Source: Candidatus Nitrosopumilus sp.
Lineage (GTDB): Archaea > Thermoproteota > Nitrososphaeria > Nitrososphaerales > Nitrosopumilaceae
Assembly (NCBI GenBank): GCA_013043295.1
Contig: JABDOO010000063.1
Coordinates: forward strand, 1-8,062
Length of the DNA: 8,062 nt
Reading direction: 5' to 3'
The position numbers and the translations under genes were made by a program. Below, piece by piece: positions 5,208 to 8,062 of the stretch. Below the pieces are notes generated by a model. The model worked only from the letters and a program-made list of their open reading frames with translations. It ran no database searches and was not told the DNA's origin. Numbering within the stretch: position 1 is the stretch's first letter; the number at the start of each line of letters is the position of its first letter.

Positions 5208-6755
5208 GTGCATTCTGAAAAGATTGAAGGATATACTAAAAAGAATAATACAGCATTACAAGGCGGTGGCCAAGATCGAATCAAGGCTCAACACGATAAA
5301 GGAAAATTAACTGCTCGTGAAAGAATCGATCTTTTACTTGATGAAGGCACTTTTACGGAAATTGATCCATTAACCACTCATCATTACCATGAATATGATA
5401 TGCAGAAAAAGAAATTTTTCACTGACGGTGTAGTTGGAGGTTATGGTAATGTTAATGGAAGACAGATCTTCGTTTTTGCATATGATTTCACTGTACTAGG
5501 TGGAACACTTAGTCAAATGGGAGCTAAAAAAATCTGTAAACTAATGGATCATGCAGTTAGAACTGGATGTCCAATTATTGGTGTAATGGATTCTGGTGGT
5601 GCAAGAATTCAGGAAGGAATTATGAGTCTTGATGGATTTGCAGATATCTTTTATCACAATCAATTAGCCTCAGGTGTTATTCCACAGATAACTGCAAGTA
5701 TTGGTCCATCTGCAGGTGGTTCTGTCTATTCTCCAGCAATGACTGATTTTGTAATAATGGTTGAAAAGGTTGGAACTATGTTCGTTACTGGTCCTGATGT
5801 AGTCAAGACTGTGTTGGGAGAAGAAATTTCTTTTGATGATTTAGGTGGAGCAATGACCCATGGTTCAAAAAGTGGCGTTGCACACTTTGTAGCACAAAAC
5901 GAATACGAATGTATGGATTATATTAAAAAATTAATTTCATTTCTTCCACAAAACAATACTGAAGAACCTCCAAAATTATCAACTGATGATGATCCAAATA
6001 GATTAGATCATAATTTAATTAACATTATTCCTGAAAATCCATTGCAACCTTATGATATGAAAGAAATTATCAACTCAATTGTAGATAATCACGAATTCTT
6101 TGAAGTTCACGAATTGTTTGCACCAAATGTTGTTGTAGGTTTTGGAAGAATGAATGGACAAGTTGTTGGTATTGTTGCAAATCAACCAATACACCTTGCA
6201 GGAGCATTAGATATTGATTCATCAAACAAAGCAGCACGATTCATTAGATTCTGTGATGCTTTCAACATTGCAATAATTACTCTTGTTGATACTCCAGGAT
6301 ACATGCCAGGTTCAAATCAAGAACATAACGGTATCATTAGACATGGTAGTAAGTTATTGTATGCATATTGTGAAGCAACTGTTCCTCGAATTACTTTAGT
6401 AATTGGAAAGGCATATGGTGGTGCATACATTGCAATGGGAAGCAAAAATCTCAGAACTGATATTAATTATGCATGGCCAACTGCTAGATGTGCTGTATTA
6501 GGTGGTGAAGCAGCAGTCAAAATTATGTCTAGAAAAGAACTAGCAGCAGCAGAAGATCCTGAGGCACTAAAAAAACAATTAATTGATGAATTTGCTGAAA
6601 AGTTTGAGAATCCATACGTAGCAGCATCCCATGGAACTGTTGATAATGTAATCGACCCAGCTGAAACACGACCAATGATTATCAAAGCACTTCAAATGCT
6701 AGCAAACAAGAGAGAAAAACAACTTCCAAGAAAACATGGAAATATCAATTTGTGA
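5208..6755 (+). CDS. pccB: Acetyl-/propionyl-CoA carboxylase, carboxyltransferase subunit
   Basis: This subunit transfers CO2 from carboxybiotin to acetyl-CoA or propionyl-CoA, giving malonyl-CoA or methylmalonyl-CoA. In thaumarchaea both are steps of the 3-hydroxypropionate/4-hydroxybutyrate cycle; archaea lack standard fatty-acid synthesis, so carbon fixation is the expected role. At 515 residues it is the normal length for the fused two-domain form. The N domain has KLTARERIDLLLDEGTF, GARIQEG and the oxyanion-hole GPSAGGS (G170-G171); the C domain has DTPGYMPG, the second GG in KAYGGAYIAMGSK (G404-G405) and LGGEAAVKI. I408 lies at the site where propionyl-CoA-specific actinobacterial PccB has Asp422, which favours broad acetyl/propionyl use (inference). 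The start is GTG 5208, supported by the TATA box upstream; there is no Shine-Dalgarno. It ends 6 nt before the biotin carboxylase gene. Confidence 0.95.
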   Translation: MHSEKIEGYTKKNNTALQGGGQDRIKAQHDKGKLTARERIDLLLDEGTFTEIDPLTTHHYHEYDMQKKKFFTDGVVGGYGNVNGRQIFVFAYDFTVLGGTLSQMGAKKICKLMDHAVRTGCPIIGVMDSGGARIQEGIMSLDGFADIFYHNQLASGVIPQITASIGPSAGGSVYSPAMTDFVIMVEKVGTMFVTGPDVVKTVLGEEISFDDLGGAMTHGSKSGVAHFVAQNEYECMDYIKKLISFLPQNNTEEPPKLSTDDDPNRLDHNLINIIPENPLQPYDMKEIINSIVDNHEFFEVHELFAPNVVVGFGRMNGQVVGIVANQPIHLAGALDIDSSNKAARFIRFCDAFNIAIITLVDTPGYMPGSNQEHNGIIRHGSKLLYAYCEATVPRITLVIGKAYGGAYIAMGSKNLRTDINYAWPTARCAVLGGEAAVKIMSRKELAAAEDPEALKKQLIDEFAEKFENPYVAASHGTVDNVIDPAETRPMIIKALQMLANKREKQLPRKHGNINL

Positions 6756-6761
6756 TTAACT

Positions 6762-8062
6762 ATGATTGAAAAAGTACTCATTGCAAACAGAGGAGAGATT
6801 GCCTTACGTGTAATAAGAACATGTAATGCATTAGGAATCAAAACTGTTGCAGTATATTCAGATGAAGATTACAATTCATTACACGTTAAGAAGGCTGATG
6901 AATCTTATCATATTGGAGAAGCAGCTCCTGCAAAATCTTATCTAAACCAAGAAAAAATTCTTGAAGTAATGTTAGCTTCAGGTGCTAACGCTGTACATCC
7001 TGGTTATGGTTTCCTTTCTGAAAACGATGACTTTGCAAGATTATGTGAAAAAAATAAAATTACTTTCATTGGTCCTTCTGCAGATTCTATGAATTTGTGT
7101 GGAGATAAGATGGAATGTAAAGATGCAATGCTCAAAGCTAAAGTTCCGACAGTACCTGGAAGTCCTGGTTTAGTTAAAGATGCAGATGATGCAGCAAAAA
7201 TTGCAAATGATATTGGGTATCCTGTAATGTTAAAATCAGTTTATGGCGGTGGTGGTCGAGGAATTAGAATAGTTACTAATGATAAAGAATTACAAGAAGG
7301 TTTTGACACAGTAACATCTGAATCTATTGCTGCTGTTGGAAAATCTGCGATCATTGTTGAAAAATTCCTAGAAAAAACAAGACACATTGAATATCAAATG
7401 TGTAGAGATCATCATGGAAATGCAGTACATCTCTTTGAGAGAGAATGTTCTATTCAAAGACGAAATCAAAAATTAATTGAACAAACACCATCTCCTGTAG
7501 TAGATGATGCAAAAAGAGAAGAAATTGGTGAAATAGTAGTTAGAGCTGCAGAAGCTGTTGATTATACTAATCTTGGAACAGCCGAATTCTTGAGAGCAGA
7601 TAATGGAGAATTTTATTTTATTGAAATTAACGCAAGACTTCAAGTAGAACATCCTATTAGTGAAATGGTTTCAGGATTAGACTTTGTTAAATTGCAAATT
7701 GATATTGCAAATGGAGAACCACTCCCATTCAAACAAAAAGATCTAAAAATGAATGGATATGCAATTGAATGTAGAATTAATGCAGAAGATACCTTTTTGG
7801 ATTTTGCACCTTCAACTGGACCTGTTCCAGATGTGACAATTCCTGCAGGACCAAACGTTAGATGTGATACCTATCTTTATCCTGGATGCACAGTATCTCC
7901 ATTTTACGATTCACTTATGGCAAAACTCTGTACATGGGGACCTACATTTGAAGAATCTAGAACGAGAATGCTTACTGCATTAAATGACATGTATGTTGAG
8001 GGTGTTGAAACATCTATTCCACTTTACAAAACAATTCTAAAATCTGAAGAATACAAAAAGGG
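6762..8062 (+). CDS. accC: Biotin carboxylase subunit of acetyl-/propionyl-CoA carboxylase (3' truncated by window edge)
   Basis: Carboxylates biotin on its carrier protein using ATP and bicarbonate. ATG 6762 opens a frame that stays open to the window end: 433 codons plus 2 nt of a protein usually near 450-510 residues. Domains: N-terminal pre-ATP-grasp (IANRGEIALR at 7-16, HPGYGFLSEN at 79-88), ATP-grasp (K116, K158, glycine loop GGGGRG at 162-167, EKFLE at 200-204, H208, ERECSIQRRNQKLIEQ at 226-241) and C-terminal domain. The catalytic set E275, E288, N290, R292, E296 and R338 is intact and nearly in register with the E. coli enzyme. Small differences: NAR instead of the usual NTR/NPR at 290-292, and Tyr just before the glycine loop. 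It follows the carboxyltransferase gene by 6 nt without a Shine-Dalgarno, so it is co-transcribed. A biotin carrier gene is expected downstream. Confidence 0.95.
   Translation, partial: MIEKVLIANRGEIALRVIRTCNALGIKTVAVYSDEDYNSLHVKKADESYHIGEAAPAKSYLNQEKILEVMLASGANAVHPGYGFLSENDDFARLCEKNKITFIGPSADSMNLCGDKMECKDAMLKAKVPTVPGSPGLVKDADDAAKIANDIGYPVMLKSVYGGGGRGIRIVTNDKELQEGFDTVTSESIAAVGKSAIIVEKFLEKTRHIEYQMCRDHHGNAVHLFERECSIQRRNQKLIEQTPSPVVDDAKREEIGEIVVRAAEAVDYTNLGTAEFLRADNGEFYFIEINARLQVEHPISEMVSGLDFVKLQIDIANGEPLPFKQKDLKMNGYAIECRINAEDTFLDFAPSTGPVPDVTIPAGPNVRCDTYLYPGCTVSPFYDSLMAKLCTWGPTFEESRTRMLTALNDMYVEGVETSIPLYKTILKSEEYKK

Noticed and set aside
6467..6685. Minus-strand 72-codon open frame
   Set aside because: It is antisense to the carboxyltransferase C-terminal domain; the Ser/Ala-rich product reflects the reverse of Ala/Glu codons.

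Overview
The window is AT-rich, gene-dense chromosomal DNA that reads as an ammonia-oxidising thaumarchaeon (Nitrososphaerota) of the Nitrosopumilus type. The evidence is an archaeal replication factor C large subunit, an archaeal-type inositol monophosphatase/FBPase, archaeal TATA boxes placed about 25 nt before start codons (leaderless transcripts), and a carboxyltransferase plus biotin carboxylase pair of the kind used in the 3-hydroxypropionate/4-hydroxybutyrate CO2-fixation cycle. This assignment rests on recognised protein motifs and remembered families; no search was run.

Layout. 1-381 (+): 3' end of glutamyl-tRNA reductase (hemA). 387-554 (-): a 55-residue DUF1059-type protein, convergent with hemA and only 5 nt from it. 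659-1501 (-): ferredoxin-NADP reductase-like flavoprotein. 1635-2435 (-): IMPase/FBPase-family sugar phosphatase. From 2518 everything is on the + strand: a 371-residue protein of no family I recognise (2518-3633), rfcL (start about 3639, end 4799) and a Cys-rich small protein (4796-5107) form one tightly packed cluster. After a probable terminator and a new promoter come the acyl-CoA carboxylase carboxyltransferase (5208-6755) and biotin carboxylase (6762 to the window end, 3' truncated).

How they work together. The last two genes encode two of the three components of the biotin-dependent acetyl-/propionyl-CoA carboxylase; the biotin carrier is expected just downstream, outside the window. 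Isoleucine at the known substrate-selecting position of the carboxyltransferase fits an enzyme accepting both acetyl-CoA and propionyl-CoA. The 2518-5107 cluster joins a clamp-loader subunit to two uncharacterised proteins and is the best place here to look for undescribed replication factors. The minus-strand genes are unrelated metabolic genes, each with its own TATA-like element.

There is no gene-free stretch above 300 bases, and I see no tRNA, rRNA, CRISPR array, insertion sequence or other mobile element. The region looks like core chromosome; I found no clear sign of an exotic new system.
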